NCBI GenBank assembly: GCA_902789445.1
Contig: CADAOB010000009.1
Span: 1 to 57,965, forward strand
Length of the DNA: 57,965 nt
From: an uncultured Bacteroidia bacterium
GTDB taxonomy: Bacteria > Bacteroidota > Bacteroidia > Bacteroidales > UBA932
Direction of reading: 5' to 3'
The position numbers and the translations under genes are program-made. The notes beneath the pieces are model-generated. The model did no database searches and was not told the origin of the DNA. It saw only the letters and a program-made list of their open reading frames with translations. Below are positions 8,162 to 16,651 of this stretch, in pieces; positions within the stretch are counted from its first letter, which is position 1, and each line of letters begins with the position of its first letter.

Positions 8162-10498
8162 TCAGTTAAAATAATCGTTGCCCGTAGCGGTAGCATCGGC
8201 CGTGTCGTCCGAAGAGCCGTCGCAGAGTTGGTCCAGGGTCCAGCCTAGCGGCGGGACAAACACGTCGCTGGCCCCGATCGGAATGGAGGGATCGTTGTAA
8301 ACCTTCTGCATGAAGAGCGCCCAGATGGGCAGCGCCATGTTGGCGCCGGCACCCTGCGCCGTACTGGAGAAGTGGACCTGCCGGTCCTCGCCTCCGACCC
8401 ACGCGCCAGCCGTGATCTTGGGCGTGTAGCCGATGAACCAGCCGTCGGAGTTGTCGTTGGTCGTACCGGTCTTGCCGGCGATGTCACCCTGGATGTTGTA
8501 GCGCCAGCGGATGCGGCCGGCCGTACCGTCGTTGACCACGCCCTGCATCATATTGATCATCTTGTAGGCCGTGATCTCGCTGATGGCCTCCCGCTTGCGC
8601 GTAGAGAAGGTAGCCAGCACGTTACCGGCGTTATCCTCGATGCGCGTGACGAACATCGGATAGCAATAGACGCCGCGGCCGGGATAGGTGTTGTAGGCCG
8701 CCACCATTTCCATCACGCTCAAGTCGCAGGAACCCACGCAGAGCGAGACCACCGGATCGAGGTAGCTGCTGATGCCCATCTTCCGGCAGATCTCCACCAG
8801 CGCGAAGGGTCCGAACTGTTTCATCAAGTAGGCGGAGATGTTGTTGCGGCTGTTGGTCAGACCCCATTTGAGGGTCACGATGCGGTCGTCCACCTCGGCC
8901 TTCGGGGCCCAGTCGGTGCCGTTCACGTCGATGGTATAGGTCGTATTGGCCACCTTGTCGCAGGGCGTGTAGCCCTCCTGCATGGCCAGCGTATAGAGGA
9001 AGGGCTTGAAGGTCGAACCGACCTGGCGCTTGCCCTGTCCGATGTTGTCGTATTTGAAGAAACGGTAGTCGGGTCCGCCCACATAGGCTTTCACGTTACC
9101 GGTATTGGGTTCGATGGCCACGAACGCGGCCCGCAGGAACGACTTGCAGTAGCGGATCGAGTCGTTGGGGGTCATCGTGGTATCGACATAGCCTTTGTTG
9201 TTCCAGGCGAAGACCCGCATCTGCACGGGCGTGTCGAAAGCCTTGGCGATCTCGGCATCGGAGGCGCCCTCCGCCTTCATGTTGCGGTAGCGGTCGCTCC
9301 AGCGGCGGCCGTTGCGCATGAGCCGGTCCACTTCCTCCTGCGGCACGTCGTTGGCGAAGGGGAAGTTCTTGCGGTATTTGAGTTCTTTGTTCAGGGTCGC
9401 CTGCAGTTCCTTGCCCAGATGCTGGGCCACGGCCTGCTCGGCGTATTTCTGCATCCGGGAATCCAGCGTGGTGTAGATGCGCAGGCCGTCGCGGTCCAGG
9501 TCGTACTGCGTCCCGTCGGGCTTGCGGTTCTTGTTGAGCCAGCCGTAGAGGGGATTGTCGCGCCAGGCCAGGGAGTCGGCCCGGTAATCCTCCACCTGGG
9601 CATAGCTGGAGCGCTTGGGCTGGGTGGCGTTCATGAACTTGCGGAGCATGTCGCGGAAATAGGGTCCGTAGCCGGAATTGTGGTCCTGCTGCTTGTAGGT
9701 CACCACGATGGGGATGGCGGAAATGGAATCCCGCTCGTGCTTCGAGAGATAGTCGTTGCGCTCCATCTGCCGCAGCACATGGTTGCGGCGGGCCAGCGAC
9801 TGCTCGGGATTGAGGGCCGGGTTGTAACGGGTCGGCTTGTTGACCATGCCGATCAGGCAGGCGCCTTCCTCCACGGTCAGGTCGGCGGGATCTTTGGCGA
9901 AGAAGGTATTGGATGCGGCCTTGATGCCGTAGGCGTTGCCGCCGAAGAAGATCTGGTTGAGATACATCGTCACGATCTCCTCCTTGGTATAGTTGCGCTC
10001 GATCTTGACGGCGGTGATCCACTCTTTGAGCTTGATGCCGATCATCTTGAGCTGGCGGCCGCCGGGGATGCGGCTGCGGACGTCCTGGCGGGGATAGAGG
10101 GTCTTGGCCAGCTGCTGGGTGATGGTGCTGCCGCCGCCCTGCGAGGAGTCACCCAGCAGGAGGGTTTTCACGGCCACGCGGCCCAGGCCGCGGAAGTCGA
10201 TGCCGGAATGGCGGTAGAAGCGCGCGTCCTCGGTGGCGATGGCCGCATCGATCACGTGTTTCGGGATCTGGTCGTAACTCACATAGGAGCGGTTCTCGAT
10301 ATGATAGGTGTTGAGCACCTTGCCGTCTTCGGAGATCAGCAGCGTTGCCAGGTTGCTGTCGGGGTTCTCGATCTGTTCGAAGGAAGGGATCTTGGCGAAC
10401 AGGGCGACCAGCAGCAGGGCCAGCACCAGCACAGCCACGGGCAGGGTGATCAGGATCCAGAACCACTTGGTTATTTTCTTCTGTAGGCTCTCTTTCAT
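8162..10498 (-). CDS. mrcA: Class A penicillin-binding protein (PBP1A-like), 778 aa
   Basis: This bifunctional membrane enzyme polymerises glycan strands and cross-links peptides. A membrane helix spans about residues 10-35. The glycosyltransferase domain has EDARFYRHSG with catalytic Glu 90 and GGSTITQQLAK (122-132). The transpeptidase domain has STFK (Ser 495, Lys 498), SRN as the SxN motif, and KTG at 676-678. I start at MKESLQKK because the 15 upstream in-frame codons lack a membrane or functional feature and overlap the promoter. It heads the operon with ddl and prmC, a coherent peptidoglycan group. Confidence 0.95.
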   Translation of the reverse strand: MKESLQKKITKWFWILITLPVAVLVLALLLVALFAKIPSFEQIENPDSNLATLLISEDGKVLNTYHIENRSYVSYDQIPKHVIDAAIATEDARFYRHSGIDFRGLGRVAVKTLLLGDSSQGGGSTITQQLAKTLYPRQDVRSRIPGGRQLKMIGIKLKEWITAVKIERNYTKEEIVTMYLNQIFFGGNAYGIKAASNTFFAKDPADLTVEEGACLIGMVNKPTRYNPALNPEQSLARRNHVLRQMERNDYLSKHERDSISAIPIVVTYKQQDHNSGYGPYFRDMLRKFMNATQPKRSSYAQVEDYRADSLAWRDNPLYGWLNKNRKPDGTQYDLDRDGLRIYTTLDSRMQKYAEQAVAQHLGKELQATLNKELKYRKNFPFANDVPQEEVDRLMRNGRRWSDRYRNMKAEGASDAEIAKAFDTPVQMRVFAWNNKGYVDTTMTPNDSIRYCKSFLRAAFVAIEPNTGNVKAYVGGPDYRFFKYDNIGQGKRQVGSTFKPFLYTLAMQEGYTPCDKVANTTYTIDVNGTDWAPKAEVDDRIVTLKWGLTNSRNNISAYLMKQFGPFALVEICRKMGISSYLDPVVSLCVGSCDLSVMEMVAAYNTYPGRGVYCYPMFVTRIEDNAGNVLATFSTRKREAISEITAYKMINMMQGVVNDGTAGRIRWRYNIQGDIAGKTGTTNDNSDGWFIGYTPKITAGAWVGGEDRQVHFSSTAQGAGANMALPIWALFMQKVYNDPSIPIGASDVFVPPLGWTLDQLCDGSSDDTADATATGNDYFN

Positions 10499-10540
10499 TT
10501 TTAACTTCGTTAAAGGCCCGGCGTCGGGCGATATATCCTG

Positions 10541-10548
10541 CAAATTTA
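10541..10548 (-). promoter_or_regulatory. -7 promoter box for pbp1A-ddl-prmC
   Basis: On the minus strand TAAATTTG (10548 to 10541) matches TAnnTTTG and lies about 42 bases before the ATG at 10498. It supports the inner start chosen for the PBP gene. Confidence 0.5.
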
Positions 10549-10584
10549 GAAAAAAAGATTTGGAAATTTGCCCCCTTTATCCCT

Positions 10585-10591
10585 TACTTTG
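10585..10591 (+). promoter_or_regulatory. Probable -7 promoter box for topA
   Basis: TACTTTG followed by C is one base short of TAnnTTTG and lies 17 bases before the topA ATG. TTTG copies occur upstream at 10559-10562 and 10567-10570, but at imperfect spacing. It is back to back with the pbp1A promoter. Confidence 0.4.
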
Positions 10592-10608
10592 CACTTCCAA
10601 AACCAAAA

Positions 10609-12900
10609 ATGAACGAGATGGGAGAGAATTTAGTCATTGTGGAGTCTCCGGCGAAAGCCAAGACCATTGAGAAGTTTCTGGGAAAAGCCTACACGGTAAA
10701 ATCGAGTTTCGGCCACATCCGTGACCTGAAGAAGAAGGGACTGGGGATCGACATCGAGCACGGTTTCCTGCCCCAGTATGAGATTTCAAGCGACAAGAAA
10801 AAGACGGTGACAGAGCTCAGCGCAGCGGCCAAGAAGGCCCAGACGGTCTGGCTCGCCTCCGATGAAGACCGCGAGGGAGAAGCCATCGCCTGGCACCTCT
10901 CCGAAACGCTCGGCCTGCCGGCGGACAAGACCCGCCGCATCGTATTCCACGAAATCACCAAGAACGCGATCCTCGAGGCCATCGAGAACCCGCGCGACAT
11001 CGACATGAACCTGGTCAAGGCCCAGCAGGCACGCCGCGTCCTGGACCGGCTCGTGGGCTTCGAACTCTCCCCGATCCTGTGGAAGAAAATCCAGCCCAAG
11101 CTTTCAGCCGGCCGCGTCCAGTCGGTCGCCCTCCGGCTGATCGTGGACCGCGAACGCGAGATCGCCGCCTTCGAGGCCAAGGCCTATTTCCGTGTGGAAG
11201 GCCTTTTCTATGTGGAAGGCTCCAAGCGGCCCATCCGCGCCACGCTCGACCGCAAGTTCGAGACGGAGGCCCAGGCCCGCGAATTCCTCGAGCGCTGCCG
11301 CGGCGAGCAGTTCCAGGTCACTTCGGTCGAGAAACGCGAAGCCCGGCGCAGCCCGGCTCCGCCGTTCACCACCTCCACGCTCCAGCAGGAAGCCGCCCGC
11401 AAGCTCGGCTATTCCGTGAGCCAGACCATGTCGATCGCCCAGCGCCTCTACGAAGCCGGTCTGATCACCTACATGCGTACGGACTCCATGAACCTGTCCA
11501 CGCTCGCCTTGGGCACGACCAAGGAGATGGTGACCAAGCTCTACGGCGCCGAATACTCGAAAACGCGCAACTACCACACCCGCGTCAAAGGCGCCCAGGA
11601 AGCGCATGAGGCCATCCGCCCCACCTACGTCAGCAACCAGGACATCGAAGGCACCGCCACCGAGCGGCGGCTGTACAACCTCATCTGGAAGCGCACCGTC
11701 GCCTGCCAGATGGCCGACGCCGTGATTGAGAAGACGGACGTGGAGATCTGCGGTTCGAAGCTGGACGGGAAATTCCTCTGCAGCGGCGAACAGATCCTCT
11801 TCGACGGATTCCTGAAGGTTTACATCGAAGGACGCGACGACGAGGAAGACGAAGTCAAGGCCGTCCTGCCGCGCATCGCCCAGGGACAGGCACTCCGCTG
11901 TGAAAGCATCACCGCCTCGGAAAAATACACCCAGCACCCGCCGCGCTACAGCGAGGCGAGCCTGGTCAAGAAGCTCGAAGAACTGGGTATCGGCCGCCCG
12001 TCCACCTATGCCTCGACCGTGAGCACCATCACCACGCGTGGCTACATCATCAAAGGCGACAAGCCCGGTTCGGTACAGGACTGCTGTGACCTGACGCTCC
12101 GCGACGATGAGATCCGCCGCAGCGTCCGCCAGGAAAAGATCGGCGCCGAGAAGAAGAAACTGCTGCCGGAAAACATCGGCATCGTGGTGACCGATTTCCT
12201 GGCCGCCAATTTCGCCGACATCCTCAATTACGGCTTCACGGCCGACGTGGAGGAATCCTTCGACAAGGTCGCCAAAGGCAAGCTGGCCTGGGACAAGCTG
12301 ATCAGCGATTTCTACGGCCCGTTCCACAAAGAGGTCGAAAACAGCCTGCAGGACCGCGAGCACACCAACAGCGAACGTTTCATCGGCAACGACCCGGCCA
12401 CGGGCAAGCCCATCTCCGCCCGCATCGGCCGCTTCGGCCCGCTGCTCCAGAAAGGCGCTTCCGACGATCCCGACAAGCAGTTCGTCAGCCTGGGCAAGGG
12501 CCAGCTCATCGAGACCATCACGCTGGAAGAAGCCCTCAAACTGTTCGTCCTCCCGCGCACGGTCGGCTCGCTCGACGGAAAGGACATCATCACGGCCATC
12601 GGCCGCTTCGGACCCTATGTAAAATACGACGGGAAATACGTCTCGCTGGCCAAGGGGCAGGACCCCTATTCGCTGACGGAGGAACAGGCCATCGCCCTGA
12701 TCCGGGAGAGCCGCGACAAGGAGGCCCGCCGCGTGATTGCCGATTTCCCCGCTTCGGGCATCCAGGTGCTCAACGGCCGCTACGGACCCTATATCAAGCA
12801 GGGAAAAGGAAATTATAAGATTCCCAAGAAATCCGACCCCGCCACCCTAACGGAAGAGGACTGTCTGGCTATCATATCGAAAGCCGAAAAGAAAAAATAG
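10609..12900 (+). CDS. topA: DNA topoisomerase I (type IA)
   Basis: TopA relaxes negative supercoils through a 5'-phosphotyrosine intermediate. The Toprim domain opens with NLVIVESPAKAKTIEKFLG, and ASDEDREGEAIAWHL carries the acidic Mg site. The active-site Tyr is residue 288 in LITYMRTDS. The C-terminus has three repeats of the kind 'xIGRFGPY...K' (about 605-760) and no Cys4 zinc fingers. This topA C-terminal repeat layout is the one seen in Bacteroidota rather than the E. coli form. The length of 763 aa is normal for that group. Confidence 0.97.
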   Translation: MNEMGENLVIVESPAKAKTIEKFLGKAYTVKSSFGHIRDLKKKGLGIDIEHGFLPQYEISSDKKKTVTELSAAAKKAQTVWLASDEDREGEAIAWHLSETLGLPADKTRRIVFHEITKNAILEAIENPRDIDMNLVKAQQARRVLDRLVGFELSPILWKKIQPKLSAGRVQSVALRLIVDREREIAAFEAKAYFRVEGLFYVEGSKRPIRATLDRKFETEAQAREFLERCRGEQFQVTSVEKREARRSPAPPFTTSTLQQEAARKLGYSVSQTMSIAQRLYEAGLITYMRTDSMNLSTLALGTTKEMVTKLYGAEYSKTRNYHTRVKGAQEAHEAIRPTYVSNQDIEGTATERRLYNLIWKRTVACQMADAVIEKTDVEICGSKLDGKFLCSGEQILFDGFLKVYIEGRDDEEDEVKAVLPRIAQGQALRCESITASEKYTQHPPRYSEASLVKKLEELGIGRPSTYASTVSTITTRGYIIKGDKPGSVQDCCDLTLRDDEIRRSVRQEKIGAEKKKLLPENIGIVVTDFLAANFADILNYGFTADVEESFDKVAKGKLAWDKLISDFYGPFHKEVENSLQDREHTNSERFIGNDPATGKPISARIGRFGPLLQKGASDDPDKQFVSLGKGQLIETITLEEALKLFVLPRTVGSLDGKDIITAIGRFGPYVKYDGKYVSLAKGQDPYSLTEEQAIALIRESRDKEARRVIADFPASGIQVLNGRYGPYIKQGKGNYKIPKKSDPATLTEEDCLAIISKAEKKK

Positions 12901-12926
12901 TTACATTCCGTAACTTACACAAATTA

Positions 12927-12967
12927 GACGTCCGGTGCATAAAGTTCGCATAAATCGGGCGTCTTTT
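12927..12967 (+). terminator. Intrinsic terminator after topA
   Basis: GACGTCCG (12927-12934) pairs with CGGGCGTC (12956-12963), with one G-T pair, across a 21-base loop. TTTTGTGTT follows. The rest of the 135-bp gap between topA and the Lrp gene holds only the Lrp promoter. Confidence 0.65.
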
Positions 12968-13019
12968 GTGTTATTTTGGAATTTTTGTCATTTTCCGATT
13001 ACAAATTGAAATATTTTTT

Positions 13020-13027
13020 TATATTTG
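13020..13027 (+). promoter_or_regulatory. -7 promoter box for the Lrp-type gene, very close to the start
   Basis: TATATTTG fits TAnnTTTG exactly. Only eight bases separate it from the ATG at 13036, which implies a leader of just a few bases if this box is used. Confidence 0.5.
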
Positions 13028-13035
13028 CAAGCATT

Positions 13036-13545
13036 ATGGCAAAAATCAACTATCAAGTCGACGAAATTGACCAGAAAATTCTGAGTTTCCTCGTCAAAAA
13101 TGCACGGATGCCCTTCCTCGAAATCGCCCGCGAATGCGGCGTATCCGGAGCTGCCATCCACCAACGGGTCAAAAAAATGGAAAACGCTGGGGTCATCACC
13201 GGATCCCGCCTGCTCGTCAAGCCGGAAGCACTCGGTTTGAACGTCTGCGTTTTCGTTTGCGTGTCGCTCTCGGAGGCCAGCAGCTACAACAAGGTGGTCG
13301 AAACCCTGAAGAACATTCCCGAAGTCGTGGAATGCCACTTCGTGACGGGTGTCCACTCCCTCCTGCTGAAGCTCTACTGCTTTGACCACGACCACCTGAT
13401 GAAGACCCTGATCGACACCATCCAGAACATCCCCGGCATCAGCCGTACGGAGACGATGGTTTCGCTCGACCAGGCCATCGAGCGCCAGGTCTGGGTCAAG
13501 GACTACGACTACATCAAGGCCGTTCCCCGCAAGCGGAGAGGCTAA
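13036..13545 (+). CDS. Lrp/AsnC-family transcriptional regulator, 169 aa
   Basis: The N-terminal winged helix-turn-helix spans about residues 8-60 (DEIDQKILSFLVKNARMPF, then the recognition helix around GAAIHQRVKKME). The C-terminal RAM/ligand-binding domain follows (about 75-150), with the usual 'V.ECH.VTG..slLLK' strand. These proteins sense amino acids or related small molecules and act as dimers or octamers. The start MAKINYQ is chosen because upstream codons lie in the promoter. The last four bases overlap the end of the convergent ispD. Its targets are unknown. Confidence 0.9.
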   Translation: MAKINYQVDEIDQKILSFLVKNARMPFLEIARECGVSGAAIHQRVKKMENAGVITGSRLLVKPEALGLNVCVFVCVSLSEASSYNKVVETLKNIPEVVECHFVTGVHSLLLKLYCFDHDHLMKTLIDTIQNIPGISRTETMVSLDQAIERQVWVKDYDYIKAVPRKRRG

Positions 13546-14222
13546 AGCGCGCGCTCCTGCCCCAGCAGGGCCGCCGCCACCTGAAGGTCGTCAGGCGTTG
13601 TGATCTTCAGGTTGGTGTTTTCTCCCAAAACGGCGTGCACGCGCACGCCGAAGGCTTCCACCACCGAGGCGTCGTCTGTGAAACTTGTCATAAAAGGCTG
13701 CCGGTAAGCCTCTTTCAGAATTCCGGCATCAAAGATCTGGGGTGTTTGCACCCGCACCATTCCTTCGCGGCTTACGGGAACCGACAGTTCCTCCCCTTCC
13801 ATCCGGCGCAAAGAGTCCACGACCGGGACAACCGGTATGACCGCCTTGCAGCGGGCCGCGGCGTCGAACAGCCGCGAGAGCATCGCGGCACCCGCCATCG
13901 GCCGGACGCCGTCGTGGACCGCCACCAGCCCCTCATCGCCCACATAGCGGAGGGCATTCTGCACCGAATGGAAACGGGTGATTCCGCCCGAGACCATCGT
14001 ATAGCGGTCCAGAAAGGCATGCTGCCGGCAGTAGTCCCGCCACCAGTCCTTCTGGGCGGCCGGCAGCACCAGGATCAGTTCGACCGAAGGATCGAACGCG
14101 AGGAAATGTTCGATGGTATGCCGCAGAATCGGCTTGCCGCCGATCTCCAGGAACTGTTTGGGCCGGTCTGCGCCCATCCTGACGCCCTGCCCGCCGGCCA
14201 CGATTACCGCATAGCGTTTCAT
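13542..14222 (-). CDS. ispD: 2-C-methyl-D-erythritol 4-phosphate cytidylyltransferase
   Basis: IspD makes CDP-methylerythritol from MEP and CTP in the non-mevalonate isoprenoid pathway. Motifs are VAGGQGVRMGADRPKQF near the N-terminus (CTP binding), the HDGVRP loop, and the TPQ.F segment with the later TDDAS loop. The length of 226 aa is typical. The start MKRYAV was picked over an 11-codon extension that has no conserved content. It is monocistronic and convergent with the Lrp gene, overlapping it by four bases. It is divergent from mreB. Confidence 0.95.
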   Translation of the reverse strand: MKRYAVIVAGGQGVRMGADRPKQFLEIGGKPILRHTIEHFLAFDPSVELILVLPAAQKDWWRDYCRQHAFLDRYTMVSGGITRFHSVQNALRYVGDEGLVAVHDGVRPMAGAAMLSRLFDAAARCKAVIPVVPVVDSLRRMEGEELSVPVSREGMVRVQTPQIFDAGILKEAYRQPFMTSFTDDASVVEAFGVRVHAVLGENTNLKITTPDDLQVAAALLGQERAL

Positions 14223-14283
14223 CCGTAGATAAGATGTTGAAAAAATGATGGACAAAAATAATTAATAATCGCGAGATTATTCC

Positions 14284-14291
14284 TATTTTTG
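14284..14291 (+). promoter_or_regulatory. -7 promoter box for the mre-rod operon
   Basis: TATTTTTG fits TAnnTTTG, 37 bases before the mreB ATG. It is the only clear promoter signal for the five-gene elongasome operon that ends at 19926. Confidence 0.5.
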
Positions 14292-14328
14292 TCTCGTCTA
14301 TCCTAAACCGAAAAAAAAGAAAATAAAT

Positions 14329-15345
14329 ATGGCATTTTCATTCTTACAGCAGGAGCTCGCCATCGACCTGGGAACGGCCAACACCGTGATCTTCATGAAT
14401 GACAAGAAGGTCATCGACGAACCCTCCATCGTCGCCATCGACAAACTGACGGGGCGTTGCGCCGCCGTCGGCACCAAAGCCAAGGCGATGCAGGGCAAGG
14501 AGAACCAGAACATCAAGACGATCCGACCGCTCAAGGACGGCGTGATCGCCGACTTCGACGCCTCGGAGCAGATGATCCGCGAGTTCATCAAGATGATCGG
14601 AAACAAGCGCTCGATCTTCTCCCCGAGCCTCCGTATGGTGGTCTGCATCCCCTCCGGTTCCACGGAAGTGGAGAAACGCGCCGTGCGCGACGCCGCCGAG
14701 CACTCCGGCGGCCGTGACGTCCAGATGATCTTCGAGCCGATGGCCGCGGCCCTCGGCATCGGGCTCGACGTCACCGCCCCGATGGGCAACATGATCGTGG
14801 ATATCGGCGGCGGCACCACCGAAGTGGCCGTCATCTCCCTGGGCGGCATCGTGGCCGACGAAAGCATCAAGACCGCCGGTGACGTGTTCACCAGCGAAAT
14901 CCAGCAATACATGCGCCAGCAGTACAACATCCGCATCGGCGAACCCACCGCCGAGCAGATCAAGATCCGCATCGGCGCCGCCATCTCCGAACTCGAAGAG
15001 CCGCTCGAGCCCTTCGTGGTCAAGGGACCGAACCTGATGACCGTCCACCCGGTCGAGGCGCCCGTCACCTACCAGGAGATCGCCCACTGCCTGGACAAAT
15101 CGCTGGTCAAGATCGAATCGAGCATCCTGACGGTCCTCGAAAAGACCCCGCCGGAGCTTTACAGCGACATCGTCCGCAAGGGTATCTTCCTGACCGGCGG
15201 CGGTGCGCTGCTGCGCGGCCTGGACATCCGCCTGTCGAAGAAGATCAACATCCCCTTCCACGTGGCTGAAGACCCGCTCCGCGCCGTGGCCCGCGGTACC
15301 TGCATCGCCCTCAAGAATCCCCAGTATCCCTTCTTGATGCGATGA
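14329..15345 (+). CDS. mreB: Rod shape-determining protein MreB
   Basis: This bacterial actin polymerises under the membrane and guides the elongation complex. Actin-fold ATP-binding motifs are visible: AIDLGTANTVIF (phosphate 1), DIGGGTTEVAV (phosphate 2), and LTGGGALLRGLD near the C-terminus (adenosine). The length of 338 aa is typical. The short N-terminus (MAFSFLQQEL) precedes the first motif. It leads the operon, and its stop overlaps the mreC start as ATGA. Confidence 0.97.
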   Translation: MAFSFLQQELAIDLGTANTVIFMNDKKVIDEPSIVAIDKLTGRCAAVGTKAKAMQGKENQNIKTIRPLKDGVIADFDASEQMIREFIKMIGNKRSIFSPSLRMVVCIPSGSTEVEKRAVRDAAEHSGGRDVQMIFEPMAAALGIGLDVTAPMGNMIVDIGGGTTEVAVISLGGIVADESIKTAGDVFTSEIQQYMRQQYNIRIGEPTAEQIKIRIGAAISELEEPLEPFVVKGPNLMTVHPVEAPVTYQEIAHCLDKSLVKIESSILTVLEKTPPELYSDIVRKGIFLTGGGALLRGLDIRLSKKINIPFHVAEDPLRAVARGTCIALKNPQYPFLMR

Positions 15346-16157
15346 AAAACCGCTACGGACTCCTCTCGAGCCTTACCGCCATCGCCCTGTTCATCGTTCT
15401 GGAAACCGTCGCCATCCTCATGGTGGTGAACGGGTCCGTTGTGCAGCGGTACAAGGTCCTGGGAGCCGTGCGCAGCATCGAGTCCTGGTTCTGGGCCCGC
15501 ACCAGCAAACTCACCTACCACCTCAACTACAAGACGGAAAATGAACGGCTCGCGGCTGAAAACCTGCAGCTGCGCCAGCAGCTGGCGGGTTACGCCGCCG
15601 CCCAGGCACAGCTCGACAGCGTGGTGCGCATCATCGAGCCGGAATACACCTATATCGGCGCCACCGTCATCCGCAACTCCGTGGACCGGCAGCACAACTA
15701 CCTGATCCTCGACCGGGGCGAGAAGGAAGGCGTCGAGCCCGGGATGGGCGTGGTCACCGCCCGCGGCGTGGTCGGCATCGTCAGTGCCGTCAGCCGCCAC
15801 TACGCCTATGTCATCTCGCTGCTCAACACCGAGCAGTCGGTCAGCGCCAAGCTCGCCGGGAGCGGGGCCTTTGGCCCCATGACCTGGCCGGGCAAGGACC
15901 CCGGCCGGGCCGTCCTGGCCGAGATCCCCGTCCACATCGAAGCCGCGCCGGGCGACACGGTGCTCTCCAGCGGATTCTCCACCATCTATCCGCCCGACAT
16001 TCCCCTGGGCCGCGTCATCGAATCGAAGATCAGCCAGGGCTCCTCGCAGGAACTCTCCGTAGCCCTGTTCGAGGACTTCCGCTCGCTGCACAATGTCTAT
16101 ATCGTCCGCAACAACCGCGGAGAAGAAATCCAGGAACTGTATGAAAAGGCCCGCTGA
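15342..16157 (+). CDS. mreC: Rod shape-determining protein MreC
   Basis: MreC is a bitopic membrane protein whose periplasmic part activates the PBP2-RodA pair. There is one membrane helix at about residues 8-30 and a coiled coil at about 62-92 (TENERLAAENLQLRQQLAGY). Two beta-barrel subdomains follow, with GEKEGVEPGMGVVT and GD.VLSSGFS typical of the family. It starts inside the mreB stop (ATGA) and overlaps mreD by 17 bases. Confidence 0.93.
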   Translation: MKNRYGLLSSLTAIALFIVLETVAILMVVNGSVVQRYKVLGAVRSIESWFWARTSKLTYHLNYKTENERLAAENLQLRQQLAGYAAAQAQLDSVVRIIEPEYTYIGATVIRNSVDRQHNYLILDRGEKEGVEPGMGVVTARGVVGIVSAVSRHYAYVISLLNTEQSVSAKLAGSGAFGPMTWPGKDPGRAVLAEIPVHIEAAPGDTVLSSGFSTIYPPDIPLGRVIESKISQGSSQELSVALFEDFRSLHNVYIVRNNRGEEIQELYEKAR

Positions 16158-16647
16158 CATCATCTACTGCTTCCTGCTGTTCCTGCTGCAGCTGGTCATC
16201 TCCGACTATGTGCACCTGGGACCGTGGATCACACTCTGCCTGCTGCCGCTGCTGATCCTGCAGATTCCCCGCTCGCGCAGTCCGCACGTAGTGATGCTCA
16301 TCGCTTTCGGACTCGGCCTGGGCCTGGACATCCTTTCCGACGGCGTACCCGGCCTGAACGCCTTCGCCGCCGTCCTGGCCGCCGCCCCGCGCAAGTTCTT
16401 CTACCGCCTGCTGGTGAACGCCGACCGGCAGGACAAGACCGAAGTGCCCCTGCTGCGTGAAACCGGCCTGCTCAAGTACCTCAAATATCTGGGCGTGCTG
16501 ACGGCCATCTACCTGGCAGCCTATACGCTGGTGGACTGCATCAGCGTCCGCCCGCTGGGATACATCGCGGCCAAGTTCCTCATCAGCTGGGTGGCCAGCA
16601 CGGCCCTGTGCCTGCTCCTGGCCCTCCCCATCCAGAACCGCAGCTGA
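16141..16647 (+). CDS. mreD: Rod shape-determining protein MreD
   Basis: This small polytopic membrane protein of 168 aa has about five hydrophobic segments and the conserved 'G...DILS.G..GLNAF' type loop (GLGLDILSDGVPGLNAF). MreD belongs to the elongasome and binds MreC. The ATG at 16141 is chosen because it starts exactly at the first membrane segment and fits the overlapping gene order; the in-frame Met 16 codons earlier lies deep in mreC. Confidence 0.9.
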   Translation: MKRPADIIYCFLLFLLQLVISDYVHLGPWITLCLLPLLILQIPRSRSPHVVMLIAFGLGLGLDILSDGVPGLNAFAAVLAAAPRKFFYRLLVNADRQDKTEVPLLRETGLLKYLKYLGVLTAIYLAAYTLVDCISVRPLGYIAAKFLISWVASTALCLLLALPIQNRS

Positions 16648-16651
16648 AGTC

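Noticed and set aside
8372-10486. Long open frame opposite the PBP1A gene (704 aa)
   Set aside because: It is a mirror frame of a GC-rich gene whose motifs are clear on the other strand. Its translation is Val/Gly/His/Asp-rich with no domain.
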